Below are positions 26,962 through 36,082 of a stretch of 64,000 bases of DNA, piece after piece. The stretch comes from Manganibacter manganicus (GTDB lineage Bacteria; Pseudomonadota; Alphaproteobacteria; Rhizobiales; Rhizobiaceae). The translations under genes were made by a program, and so were the position numbers. The notes beneath the pieces were generated by a model. It was not told the DNA's origin and did no database searches. It saw only the letters and a list, made by a program, of their open reading frames with translations. Position 1 is the stretch's first letter; each line of letters starts with the position of its first letter. Location: NCBI RefSeq assembly GCF_002075885.1, contig NZ_MDET01000060.1, forward strand, positions 97,311 through 161,310, given 5' to 3'.

Positions 26962-29900
26962 ATGAACACTTTGCTTCCCCTCGCCGATACGCTGCCGGCG
27001 ACGCCGCTCGCTGCGCCCGGCGATTCTGCCGCCGCCGTCCGCGCGGCTGCCCTGCTCATCCTGCCGCATCTCGAACGCGGTGCGCGTGTCGATGCCGTTG
27101 CCCTGCGCGGCGCGATGGAGGCGGCCTTCGGCGGTTCCGACGCCACCGGCCTCTGGGACTGGAAAACCGCCTATGAGGCGTGCGAGGTCGCCACCGTCCT
27201 GTTCCTGCGCAAATACGGAAAGGCGCTTTTCCGCAAAGCCGGCTCGAAGGTCGCAGCACTCCCGCTGCTCGGCAAGATCGTCGGGCTTCTGCCGACCCAT
27301 ACCCGCCGCTCGCAGGAGAGCCAGGCGCTCCAACAATTCTCGACACCGATCCCGCTTGGCCTGGTCGCCACGACTGCCGCCGCGATCACGACCGCCGACC
27401 GCGTGCTGGAGCCATCGGCCGGGACCGGACTTCTGGCGATCCTCGCCGAGATCGCCGGCGGCTCGCTCGTGCTGAACGAACTGGCCGACACGCGCGCCGC
27501 GCTCCTTTCCTCTCTCTTTCCGGCCATTGCCGTCACCCGCTTCGACGCGGCCCAGATCGACGATCATCTCGACGCCGCCACCGTTCCGTCTGTCGTGCTC
27601 ATGAACCCGCCGTTCTCGGCCATGGTCCATGTCGAGGGCCGCGTGGCCGACGCCGCGTTCCGCCATGTCGCCTCCGCGCTCGCGCGCCTGGCGCCCGGCG
27701 GCCGCCTCGTTGCGATCACCGGCTCGAACTTCGGCCCGGAGGCTCCGGCCTGGACCGACGCCTTCGCCCGTCTGCAGGAGCGCGGCCGCGTCGTCTTCTC
27801 CGCCGGGATCGACGGCAGCGTTTACGCCAAGCATGGCACGACCTTCGCCACGCGGCTCACCGTCATCGACAAGCTGCCCGCCGATGATCCCACGGTCTTC
27901 CCGGTCTCGCCGGGCACCGCGCCGGATGCCGCGACCCTTATGGACTGGATCGGCGCACATCTACCGCCGCGCCTGCCGGTCGATCCCTCCGTCATCGTTC
28001 CAGCCGCGGCACCCGCCGCCGCGCGCAGCGTGCGCGGCTATCTCAACCGTGCCGCCAGGATCGCGCCCGCCGCTGTCGCGACTGAGCCGGAAGGCGTCGC
28101 GCTCGCCTATGAGATCGTCGACACGCTGCCCGAAGCCGGAACCACCGACGATGGCCGTATCTCCGACGCCATCTATGAAGAGTACGGATTGCAGGCGATC
28201 CGTATTTCCGGTTCTCAGGCCCATCCGACCAAGCTGGTGCAGTCGGCGGCGATGGCGTCCGTCGCGCCGCCGAAGCCGAGCTATCGCCCGCATCTCCCCG
28301 CCAACATCCGCGATCTCCTGTCCGACGCCCAGCTCGAAACGCTGGTCTATGCGGGCGAAGCCCATTCGGACTATCTCGCCGGTTCGTGGACGGTGGACGA
28401 GACGTTCGATCTCGTCTCGGCCGCGCGCGACGATGCCGAGAAGGCCGTGCGCTTCCGGCGCGGCTTCTTCATCGGCGACGGCACCGGCGTCGGCAAGGGC
28501 CGCCAGTCCGCCGCGATCATCCTCGACAACTGGCTTCAGGGCCGGCGCAAGGCGGTCTGGATCTCCAAATCCGACAAGCTGCTGGAGGACGCCCAACGCG
28601 ACTGGAGCGCGCTCGGCATGGAGCGCCTGCTTGTCACGCCACTGTCACGCTTCCCGCAAGGGCGGCCGATCACGCTGCCCGAAGGCGTCCTATTTACAAC
28701 CTACGCCACGCTACGGGGCGACGACCGCGGCGAGCGGGTTTCCAGGGTCAAGCAGATCGTCGAATGGTTGGGCTCCGATTTCGATGGAGCCATCATTTTC
28801 GACGAGGCGCACGCGATGCAGAATGCCGCCGGAGGCAAGGGTGAACGCGGCGACGTCGCCGCCTCGCAGCAGGGCCGCGCCGGGCTTCGCCTCCAGCACG
28901 CGCTCCCGAACGCCCGCATCACCTATGTCTCGGCGACCGGCGCCACCTCCGTCCACAATCTCGCCTATGCCCAGCGGCTCGGTCTCTGGGGCGGCGAGGA
29001 TTTCCCGTTCTCGACCAGGGCCGAGTTTGTCGAGGCGATCGAAGCCGGCGGCGTCGCGGCGATGGAGGTTCTGGCTCGCGACCTTCGGGCGCTTGGCCTC
29101 TACACCGCCCGCTCGCTTTCCTTCGACGGCGTGGAATATGAGCTGGTCGAGCACGCGCTTAGCCCTGAGCAGACCCGCATCTACGACGCCTATGCCGGGG
29201 CCTTCGCCATCATCCATAACAATCTCGACGCGGCGATGGAGGCCGCCAACATCACCGGATCGTCCGGCACGCTGAACAAGCAGGCGAAGTCCGCCGCCCG
29301 CTCGGCCTTCGAGTCCGCCAAGCAGCGTTTCTTCGGCCATCTGCTCACCAGCATGAAAACGCCGACCCTGATCCGGTCGATCACCGCCGATCTGGAAGCC
29401 GGTCATTCCGCCGTGATCCAGATCGTCTCGACCGGCGAGGCGCTGACGGAGCGGCGTCTGGCCGACATCCCGACAGAAGAATGGAACGATATTCGGGCGG
29501 ACATCACGCCGCGCGAATATGTCCTGTCCTACCTCGAAACCAGCTTCCCGGTTCAGCTCTACGAGCCGTTCACCGACAGCGACGGCAAGGTCTCGTCGCG
29601 TCCGGTCATGCGTGACGGCCAGCCCGTCGAAAGCCGGGAGGCTGTCGCCCGCCGCACCGCGCTGATCGAGAAGCTGGCGAGCCTGCCGGCCGTCCCCGGC
29701 GCGCTCGACCAGATCGTTCAGCACTTCGGCACCGACATGGTGGCCGAGGTGACGGGCCGCTCGCGCCGGATCGTCCGCAAGGGCCAGCGGCTCGTGGTGG
29801 AGAACCGCGCCGCGTCCGCCAATCTCGCCGAGACGCAGGCGTTCATGGACGACAACAAGCGCGTCCTGATCTTCTCCGACGCCGGCGGCACGGGACGCAG

Positions 29901-31296
29901 CTACCACGCCGAGCTGTCGGCGCGGAACACGCGCCTGCGCGTCCATTACCTCCTCGAACCCGGCTGGAAGGCCGACGCCGCCATCCAGGGCCTCGGCCGC
30001 ACGCACCGCACCAATCAGGCGCAGCCGCCGCTCTTCCGCCCGATCGCGACGGACGTGAAGGCCGAGAAGCGCTTCCTGTCGACCATCGCTCGCCGCCTCG
30101 ACACGCTCGGCGCCATCACGCGGGGCCAGCGCCAGACGGGCGGGCAAGGTCTGTTCCGCCCCGAAGACAATCTGGAAAGCCCCTATGCGCGCGATGCGCT
30201 GCGCCAGCTCTACATGCTGCTGGTGCGCGGCAAGGTCGAAGGCTGCTCGCTCGACCGTTTCGAGTCCGCCACCGGCCTGAAGCTTATGGATTCGACCGGC
30301 ATCAAGGACGAGCTGCCGCCGATCACCACCTTCCTCAATCGGCTACTGGCGCTGACCATCGAGCTTCAGGGCGTCCTCTTCACCGCCTTCGAACAATTGC
30401 TGACGGCGCGCATCGAGGGGGCCATCGCCAGCGGCACCTATGACGCCGGGTTGGAGACGCTGACCGCCGAGCGGTTCATCGTCACCGACCGCAAGACCAT
30501 CTATGTCCATCCCGGCACCGGCGCGGAAACCCGACTGCTGACCATCACGCAGCGCGAGCGCAATCGTCCGCTGACGCTGGACGCAGCACTCGGCCATCTC
30601 GATGACCGGCGCGCGAAGCTCCTCGTCAACGAGCGTTCCGGCCGGGCCGCCGTGCAGGTGCCGACCACCAGCATCATGCTCGACGATGGCGAGATCGAGC
30701 GCCGCGTTCGCCTGTTGCGCCCGATGGAGGGGCATAACATTCCCCTCAAGACCATGGCCGAAACGCACTGGATCGAGGCCGATCAAGATGCGTTCGCCGC
30801 CGCCTGGAACGCCGAGATCGCCGAGGTGCCGGAGTTTGCCGACAGCACGATCCATGTCGTCACCGGCTTGCTGCTCCCCATCTGGAAACGCCTGCCGAAT
30901 GAATCGACGCGCGTGTATCGCCTCCAGACCGATGACGGTGAACGCATCATCGGCCGCAAGGTCTCTCCGGCCTGGGCCGCCAACGCGACCACGACCGGCA
31001 CGACCGCGCTCAAGCCCGATGACGCCTTCATGGCGCTGATGGACGGTCGCACGATCCTCGATCTCGCCGAGGGCCTTCAGCTTCGGCGCGCTCGCGTCAT
31101 GGGCGCGAACCGCATCGAACTCTCCGGCTTCACCGACACCATGCGCGAGCGGCTCACCGCCTATGGCCTGTTCCACGAAATCATCTCGTGGAAGCTGCGC
31201 ATGTTCGTGCCGGTCGACGCCAATGGGCCGATCGTGCTCGCAAAGCTGCTCGAACGCTGGCCTGTCGAGCGCATCGGTGAGCGGGAGGCGGCGTAA
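26962..31296 (+). CDS. Methyltransferase / Strawberry-notch-type helicase fusion
   Basis: A giant protein of 1444 residues. The N-terminal part has an N6-adenine methyltransferase-like module: LEPSAGTG (motif I, about 150) and NPPF (motif IV, about 215). The centre is a superfamily 2 helicase: GDGTGVGKG (Walker A, about 505) and Asp-Glu-Ala-His near 614-617 in a Strawberry-notch-type NTPase. A helicase C-terminal domain (about 960-1060, including RTHRTNQ) and a long C-terminal region follow. Such proteins are carried by large plasmids and phages; their role in DNA processing is not settled. The next gene, a TOPRIM protein, starts right after the stop, so the two likely cooperate. The start is set by GAGGA 8 bases upstream. 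Confidence 0.85.
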   Translation: MNTLLPLADTLPATPLAAPGDSAAAVRAAALLILPHLERGARVDAVALRGAMEAAFGGSDATGLWDWKTAYEACEVATVLFLRKYGKALFRKAGSKVAALPLLGKIVGLLPTHTRRSQESQALQQFSTPIPLGLVATTAAAITTADRVLEPSAGTGLLAILAEIAGGSLVLNELADTRAALLSSLFPAIAVTRFDAAQIDDHLDAATVPSVVLMNPPFSAMVHVEGRVADAAFRHVASALARLAPGGRLVAITGSNFGPEAPAWTDAFARLQERGRVVFSAGIDGSVYAKHGTTFATRLTVIDKLPADDPTVFPVSPGTAPDAATLMDWIGAHLPPRLPVDPSVIVPAAAPAAARSVRGYLNRAARIAPAAVATEPEGVALAYEIVDTLPEAGTTDDGRISDAIYEEYGLQAIRISGSQAHPTKLVQSAAMASVAPPKPSYRPHLPANIRDLLSDAQLETLVYAGEAHSDYLAGSWTVDETFDLVSAARDDAEKAVRFRRGFFIGDGTGVGKGRQSAAIILDNWLQGRRKAVWISKSDKLLEDAQRDWSALGMERLLVTPLSRFPQGRPITLPEGVLFTTYATLRGDDRGERVSRVKQIVEWLGSDFDGAIIFDEAHAMQNAAGGKGERGDVAASQQGRAGLRLQHALPNARITYVSATGATSVHNLAYAQRLGLWGGEDFPFSTRAEFVEAIEAGGVAAMEVLARDLRALGLYTARSLSFDGVEYELVEHALSPEQTRIYDAYAGAFAIIHNNLDAAMEAANITGSSGTLNKQAKSAARSAFESAKQRFFGHLLTSMKTPTLIRSITADLEAGHSAVIQIVSTGEALTERRLADIPTEEWNDIRADITPREYVLSYLETSFPVQLYEPFTDSDGKVSSRPVMRDGQPVESREAVARRTALIEKLASLPAVPGALDQIVQHFGTDMVAEVTGRSRRIVRKGQRLVVENRAASANLAETQAFMDDNKRVLIFSDAGGTGRSYHAELSARNTRLRVHYLLEPGWKADAAIQGLGRTHRTNQAQPPLFRPIATDVKAEKRFLSTIARRLDTLGAITRGQRQTGGQGLFRPEDNLESPYARDALRQLYMLLVRGKVEGCSLDRFESATGLKLMDSTGIKDELPPITTFLNRLLALTIELQGVLFTAFEQLLTARIEGAIASGTYDAGLETLTAERFIVTDRKTIYVHPGTGAETRLLTITQRERNRPLTLDAALGHLDDRRAKLLVNERSGRAAVQVPTTSIMLDDGEIERRVRLLRPMEGHNIPLKTMAETHWIEADQDAFAAAWNAEIAEVPEFADSTIHVVTGLLLPIWKRLPNESTRVYRLQTDDGERIIGRKVSPAWAANATTTGTTALKPDDAFMALMDGRTILDLAEGLQLRRARVMGANRIELSGFTDTMRERLTAYGLFHEIISWKLRMFVPVDANGPIVLAKLLERWPVERIGEREAA

Positions 31297-32358
31297 ATGG
31301 CTCGCCTCGCAGCTTCCGAACTGGCGATCCGTCTCGGCCGACACGCCGAGGCGGTTTGCCGTCATTATCTGTCGTCCGGCCACCGAGCCGGACGATACTG
31401 GCAGGTCGGCGACGTCCGCAACACGCCGGGCCGGTCGATGTTCGTCCGGCTGACCGGGCCGGAAACCGGCAAGGGCGCAGCGGGCAAATGGACGGATTCC
31501 GCGACTGGCGAGCATGGCGATCTTCTCGACGTCATCCGCGAAAGCTGCGGGCTGATCGACTTCAAGGACGTCGCCGACGAGGCCCGGTCCTTCCTCGCCT
31601 TGCCGCATCCTGAACCCGAACCGGGGAAGCGTGACTGGCGACCGGCATCGGCGCCGGCGGGATCGCCCGAAGCCTCGCGGCGGCTCCTTGCCATGGCGAA
31701 GCCCATCGGACGGACGCTCGTGGAAACGTATTTGCGCAATCGCGCCATTACGGCTTTGCACGAAACCGGAGCCCTGCGCTTCCACCCCCGCTGCTACTAT
31801 CGGGCCGACGAGAACGCGCCGACCGAGACCTGGCCGGCGATGATCGCTGCCGTCACCGACCCCGCCGGCACCATTACGGGCGCGCACCGCACCTGGCTCG
31901 ATCCCGGCGGCTTCACCGAGGCGCGTCTTGGCCGTGCGCCGATCGAGACGCCCCGGCGCGCGATGGGTGATCTCCTAGGAAACGCCGTCCGCTTCGGCAT
32001 GGGCAGCGAGGTGATGACGGCCGGCGAAGGCATCGAAACGGTACTGTCCGTCCGCACGGTTCTGCCCGCTATGCCGTCTCTGGCGGCGCTCTCGGCGGCC
32101 CATCTCAGCGCCATCCTGTTCCCGACGACGCTGCGGCGGCTCTATATCGCCCGCGACAACGATCCGGCCGGCGATGGTGCGATGGCGACCCTGACGGAGC
32201 GTGCGAGCGCAGTCGGGATCGAGGCGGTCGTGCTCACGCCACGGCTCGGTGACTTCAACGAAGATCTCAGGCTCCTCGGCCACGACTCATTGGCGGCACG
32301 GCTGCGGGACCAGATCGTCTCGCAGGACATAGCACGCTTCATGGTGCTGGCGGCCTGA
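31297..32358 (+). CDS. TOPRIM-domain (primase-like) protein
   Basis: The 353-residue product has a C-terminal TOPRIM fold: TAGEGIET near residue 241 supplies the catalytic Glu and YIARDNDPAG near 284 the Asp-x-Asp. The N-terminal third lacks an obvious zinc finger but has the RYWQVGDVRNTPGRSMFVRL segment seen in plasmid and phage primase-like proteins (DUF7146-type). It begins directly at the end of the helicase gene with no spacer. The likely role is priming or processing of element DNA after transfer, as inferred from domain and context. Confidence 0.8.
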   Translation: MARLAASELAIRLGRHAEAVCRHYLSSGHRAGRYWQVGDVRNTPGRSMFVRLTGPETGKGAAGKWTDSATGEHGDLLDVIRESCGLIDFKDVADEARSFLALPHPEPEPGKRDWRPASAPAGSPEASRRLLAMAKPIGRTLVETYLRNRAITALHETGALRFHPRCYYRADENAPTETWPAMIAAVTDPAGTITGAHRTWLDPGGFTEARLGRAPIETPRRAMGDLLGNAVRFGMGSEVMTAGEGIETVLSVRTVLPAMPSLAALSAAHLSAILFPTTLRRLYIARDNDPAGDGAMATLTERASAVGIEAVVLTPRLGDFNEDLRLLGHDSLAARLRDQIVSQDIARFMVLAA

Positions 32359-32723
32359 TCGGTCACGGTCAGGTGCAGCGGCAACGCGGTATCGCGGGGC
32401 CGGTTCAGCCATGGCGATCTGCCTCCGGCGCGGAGAGGCCACACCCACGGCCTTCTGAGAGGGCGATCGGGGCGTCAGGCGGGCCGGACAGGCAATGCCG
32501 GTTGCCAACGATTTTCCGCCGCGCCGCACCCACCCCACGCGACAAGTCGCGCGGGGACCCCGGCTGGGGCGCTTTGCATCGCGAAGCAAAATCGCCGGCC
32601 CCCGTCATCCTCCTCTGCGTTCCGGCCTCCCGCTGCGCGTCCGGTGCAGGTCCGTCCCGCCCGCCGCCTTTCGTCGCCACGAAGGCCGCGATGGGCGCGG
32701 CCACGAGCCGAAGGCAGACCACC
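32359..32723 (+). other. Gene-free GC-rich leader region before the DUF2493 gene
   Basis: No coding sequence is supported in these 365 bp. They hold several short inverted repeats, including TTTGC / GCAAA near 32573-32590 and a GGGGACCCC palindrome near 32556, and end in the ATGG-loop hairpin at 32684. The region may be a long 5' UTR. Confidence 0.5.
32684..32702 (+). promoter_or_regulatory. ATGG-loop hairpin, copy 1
   Basis: GGCCGCG (32684-32690) and CGCGGCC (32696-32702) form a perfect 7-bp stem with the loop ATGGG. The stem ends 21 nt before the ATG at 32724. Comparable hairpins precede ssb and the gene at 35916. Confidence 0.5.
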
Positions 32724-33656
32724 ATGACCGAACACCACGACACCGACTACGAGCCGCACCACGAATCTTCCCCGACCGATCACGTCCTTCAGGAACTGGC
32801 GCTCTACGGCTACCGTCCCTTCGAGGACGAACCCGACCCGCGACCGCTCCCCGAGGGCAATGTCGTGGCCGGCAGCATCGCCGACATCTTCGACGCCCTC
32901 GTGGTGGCGCTCTCGGACACCCGCCTGGAACCCGACCTCGAAGAACTGCTCTGGGGCACGGTCAACCTCTTCCAGCGCGCGGGCGACCGGATCGCGCGCG
33001 AGCTGGACGACAACGAAGTCGCGCAGCGCCGCCTTCAACGGGAACAGGACGGCTCCGAGGTGAAGTCCGTCGAACTGGAGCGCCTGACGGCAGAGGGTCA
33101 GACCCTTCTCGAACGGCGCGACGCCTTCGAGCTGATGCGCGACCAGGCCGCCGAACACTTCGAGCGCCACACCCACTCCGTCTGGCGGCCGCGCACGGGT
33201 TCCATGGTCAACCATCGCAACCTGACCGCCGCGATGATCGACAGCCGCGACTTCCTCGCCGCGAAGAAGCAGGCCGAGAACGAGGTGCTCCTTCCGCCCG
33301 GCCCGAAAGTGGCCTTCACCGGCGGGCTCGACTACAACGACCACCGCCTGATCTGGGCCAAGCTCGATCAGGTTCACGCCAAACACCCCGACATGGTGCT
33401 GCTGCACGGTGGAAGCCCGAAGGGCGCCGAACTCATCGCCTCGAAATGGGCCAGCAACCGCAAGGTTACGCAAATCCCCTTCAAGCCCGACTGGACGAAG
33501 CACGCCAAGGCAGCGCCGTTCAAGCGCAACGATGCGATGCTCGACACCATGCCGATCGGGGTCATTCACTTCCCCGGAACCGGGATTCAGGACAATCTCG
33601 CGGACAAGGCCCGCAAGCTCGGCATCCCGGTCATGAAGTTCGACGGCGGCGCGTAA
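32724..33656 (+). CDS. DUF2493 (SLOG-like) domain protein
   Basis: The 310-residue product has a helical, charged N-terminal part (about 1-180) and a C-terminal DUF2493 domain (about 195-305). The latter begins KVAFTGGLDYNDHRLIW and includes LLHGGSPKGAELIASKWA, a Rossmann-like nucleotide-binding pattern of the SLOG superfamily. SLOG proteins sense or bind nucleotide-derived ligands in several defence and regulatory systems; a ligand here is unknown. AAGG lies upstream of the ATG. The gene stands alone between two structured non-coding regions. Confidence 0.75.
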   Translation: MTEHHDTDYEPHHESSPTDHVLQELALYGYRPFEDEPDPRPLPEGNVVAGSIADIFDALVVALSDTRLEPDLEELLWGTVNLFQRAGDRIARELDDNEVAQRRLQREQDGSEVKSVELERLTAEGQTLLERRDAFELMRDQAAEHFERHTHSVWRPRTGSMVNHRNLTAAMIDSRDFLAAKKQAENEVLLPPGPKVAFTGGLDYNDHRLIWAKLDQVHAKHPDMVLLHGGSPKGAELIASKWASNRKVTQIPFKPDWTKHAKAAPFKRNDAMLDTMPIGVIHFPGTGIQDNLADKARKLGIPVMKFDGGA

Positions 33657-33658
33657 GC

Positions 33659-33687
33659 GCCGCCGAAAGGCGGCTGCAACAGCCGCC
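33659..33687 (+). promoter_or_regulatory. Mutually exclusive hairpins after the DUF2493 gene
   Basis: GCCGCC-GAAA-GGCGGC (33659-33674) overlaps GGCGGCTG-CAA-CAGCCGCC (33669-33687), so the shared GGCGGC strand can pair only one way at a time. No T-run follows. It could be a terminator, an attenuator or a 3' stabiliser. Confidence 0.45.
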
Positions 33688-33820
33688 AATACTTGACGAC
33701 ACGGCAATGAGAAGGCTTTTATGATGTTTCCTTGCAGAACCGGCGAAGCAGCATAGTCGCAGGCGGAGCGTATCTCCGGGCAGCCTGTCGTGATCCTCAA
33801 CCATTCAAGTGGAGGTTTCC

Positions 33821-34237
33821 ATGACGCTGATCCTTCTTGCCATCTCGCTCACCATCACCTTCTGCGTGATCGCCTGGCATCTCGCCATCTACGCGCTGCC
33901 TGTGATGACGGGCATCACCGCGTTCCAATATGTCTATGCGACAGGCTCGGGCTTCTGGTTTTCCGCCCTTGCGGCCATCGGTGCGGCCATAGGCTCCGTC
34001 GTGCTGGTGATCGCCGTGCTTGGCTTTGCGAAAAACCCCGCCTTGCGTCTGATCGCGCTCGCCATCTTCGCCATTCCGGCCGTGATCGCCGGTTTCGCGC
34101 TGGTTCATGGCGTGACCAAGCACATGATCGACTCGGCCATCGCCATCAATATCCTCGGCGGGATCGGCGGTTTGGTCATCGGCATAGCGGCGGTGCTGAA
34201 CCTCAATGCGGTCGGAACGGCTGCGCTTTCGCGTTGA
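33821..34237 (+). CDS. Small integral membrane protein
   Basis: The 138-residue product consists almost wholly of hydrophobic segments, about four helices (3-25, 45-70, 75-98, 105-130), with few charges. A GGAGG ribosome site lies 6 bases before the ATG, which fixes the start. The protein is not recognised. It might modify the recipient's membrane or exclude other elements, but there is no motif to support a role. Confidence 0.65.
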   Translation: MTLILLAISLTITFCVIAWHLAIYALPVMTGITAFQYVYATGSGFWFSALAAIGAAIGSVVLVIAVLGFAKNPALRLIALAIFAIPAVIAGFALVHGVTKHMIDSAIAINILGGIGGLVIGIAAVLNLNAVGTAALSR

Positions 34238-35021
34238 TCGTGCTGTTCCGATGATCCTCGCGGCATGGGCCGGGAAGGATGGGTGTCGCCCTTCGGGCCG
34301 CTCATTCGGCTGCGCCGGAACCACGCTTGATGAGCGCGTTTCCGCCATTCGGCTTCAATCGCTGACACGGGGTGGTGGCGATCCATCGCTCCCATGACCA
34401 TCCCGACAGCGTTCGCGCCAAGCCTCCCGCCATCCGATCAGGGCGGAGTCTCATCGGGTTGCTGAATGCGCCATCGCCGTGTCGGTCGCACCGTCCGGCC
34501 CGCTGCGTCGGCATCGGGCGAGATCTGCGAGCGCGCCGGTCGACGCGGTGCTGATCGGTCCGTGGGTTGCGCGACGAGCTGCGCCGCGAACACCTTCATG
34601 CCCTTTTCGCAAGGCTCTGAATCGAGCCTCGTGCCGTCAAAACGATGATCCGGCAATTGGTGCGGACAACCCGGCAGGCGTCTCGTTCTCGCGGAAATCC
34701 TCGTTTGCCTCCGAAGCCGGGGCGCGGATCGGCAGGCGACAGGGCGTGGCCGGGGCGCCTCCGGGGTGGTGCGTCTGGCCCTGTCTCATCTGCGGCCAGC
34801 AAGGATGCTGTTCTGGCCCGGTCTCCATCGGGCTTACGGAAGCACCAATCCCTCCGACTGACTGATCCCCTAAGTCCGTTCTGTTTCCTTCCGGCAACCC
34901 CCGCGGTTTCCGGCCGTGTTGCCGCGCAAGCGCGGCTGCCCGCCCCACCCGGACCTTGGGGGTCAAGCCGCCGCTGAAGGCGGCGATGCAGGAGTCTCCA
35001 GACGGCCTTGGCCGGGTCTCG
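34238..35021. other. Long gene-free region before ssb
   Basis: No open frame here has convincing coding character: the frames are Arg/Ser/Ala-rich and have no ribosome site. No repeat longer than about 8 bp stood out. It may hold a regulatory RNA, an origin, or decayed genes. Confidence 0.45.
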
Positions 35022-35043
35022 TCGGAGGGAATGGTTCCTCCGA
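35022..35043 (+). promoter_or_regulatory. ATGG-loop hairpin, copy 2 (before ssb)
   Basis: TCGGAGG (35022-35028) and CCTCCGA (35037-35043) form a 7-bp stem with the loop GAATGGTT. The stem ends 19 nt before the ssb ATG, with the ribosome site CGGAG in between. Confidence 0.5.
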
Positions 35044-35062
35044 GAAGCAACGGAGACCTACA

Positions 35063-35464
35063 ATGCAGAACATCGTCATCCTCGCTGGCAACATCGGCCA
35101 GGACCCGGAAACCCGCGCCACCCAGGGCGGCACCCGCATCACCCACTTCACCCTCGCAACCTCGCGCCCTCGCTACTCGGAAGGCAAGGTGGTCCGCGAC
35201 GACAGGGGCTACCGGGTGCAGGACACCGAATGGCACCGGATCACCGCCTTCAACAGCCTCGGCAAGACGATCGAGGAGCATTGCGAAAAGGGCATGAAGG
35301 TTCTGGTTCGCGGACGCATCCACTACACCAAATGGACCGACCAGCAGGGCAACGACCGCTACGGCTGCGAGATCATCGCCGAAACCGTCGATTTCCTGAA
35401 CCGGGCGAAGCAGACCGAAAACGACGACGGCAAGTTCATCGACGACGATGACATCCCGTTCTGA
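35063..35464 (+). CDS. ssb: Single-stranded DNA-binding protein
   Basis: This element-encoded SSB has 133 residues. The OB-fold runs from about 1 to 112 (MQNIVILAGNIGQDPETR, WHRITAFNSLGKTIEEHCEKG), and the acidic C-terminal tip ends DDDDIPF, the partner-binding tail of bacterial SSBs. The tail linker is unusually short compared with chromosomal SSB. Conjugative elements carry ssb to coat the incoming strand and damp the SOS response. It has its own hairpin leader and a strong terminator. Confidence 0.93.
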   Translation: MQNIVILAGNIGQDPETRATQGGTRITHFTLATSRPRYSEGKVVRDDRGYRVQDTEWHRITAFNSLGKTIEEHCEKGMKVLVRGRIHYTKWTDQQGNDRYGCEIIAETVDFLNRAKQTENDDGKFIDDDDIPF

Positions 35465-35479
35465 TCGGACGGCCGGAGA

Positions 35480-35507
35480 CCCGGCGGCGAAAGCCGCCGG
35501 GATTTCT
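35480..35507 (+). terminator. Rho-independent terminator after ssb
   Basis: CCCGGCGGC-GAAA-GCCGCCGGG (35480-35501), a perfect 9-bp stem with a GNRA-type tetraloop, followed by ATTTCT; 15 bases after the stop. Confidence 0.8.
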
Positions 35508-35878
35508 AATGTTCGCGCCGGATCGACGCCGCCCCAAAGCTGCGGCCCCTTGGATGCTGCGCGCCGCTTCACGCAAAGGGATCAAACAGACCGGCGCACG
35601 CAAGGCGCATATTCGGCGGCGGGCATCACGCGGACCATAGACAACTGCGGACGATCGCGACTGTCAGGGAGCGAGCCAGGGCAGCGCCGGCAAGGGCAAT
35701 GCAGGGCCAACCGGCTCCGGCAAGCGGAAACCACCCCGTTCTTGTGGCTTAACCTTGGTTCCGGTCCCGGCCTTCCAGGGTCAACCCTCATGGGGTCCGC
35801 TACGCAAGCGTGCGGTCGCTTCGTCTTCGCCTGCGCGATGACCCCGGCCGAACCCAAAACACTTCGGGCGCCCGTCGA
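35508..35878. other. Gene-free region between ssb and the gene at 35916
   Basis: About 370 bp without a credible coding frame. It is GC-rich with a few T-rich bases near 35740-35760. Nothing further can be assigned. Confidence 0.4.
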
Positions 35879-35896
35879 GCGGGGAATGGTCCCCGC
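35879..35896 (+). promoter_or_regulatory. ATGG-loop hairpin, copy 3
   Basis: GCGGGG (35879-35884) and CCCCGC (35891-35896) form a stem with the loop AATGGT. It ends 19 nt before the ATG at 35916, the same distance as before ssb, with GGGAG as ribosome site between. Confidence 0.5.
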
Positions 35897-35915
35897 CGAA
35901 ATCGGGAGCCGGACA

Positions 35916-36080
35916 ATGACCCTCGCAACTGCCAACGCCTACGCCGCCAGTCTCGCCTCCACCCTGATGGTCGCCATCGTCATCTTCCGCGCCGGCGACG
36001 GCACCATGAGCGTGATGCCCGCCACCGAATATGACGGCGACGATGACACCATCGTCTCCGAGATCGATCCCTTCGCGTAA
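35916..36080 (+). CDS. Very small acidic protein
   Basis: The 54-residue product has a short hydrophobic N-terminal half (MTLATANAYAASLASTLMVAIVIF) and an acidic C-terminal half ending DDDTIVSEIDPFA. A GGGAG site, the shared hairpin leader and a good terminator after it argue that it is a real gene. The acidic tail ending in hydrophobic residues is loosely reminiscent of the SSB tip, which is only an observation. Confidence 0.5.
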   Translation: MTLATANAYAASLASTLMVAIVIFRAGDGTMSVMPATEYDGDDDTIVSEIDPFA

Positions 36081-36082
36081 AA

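Noticed and set aside
34479..34865. Open frame of 128 codons in the region before ssb
   Set aside because: Low-complexity Arg/Ser/Ala composition, no ribosome site and no recognisable motif.
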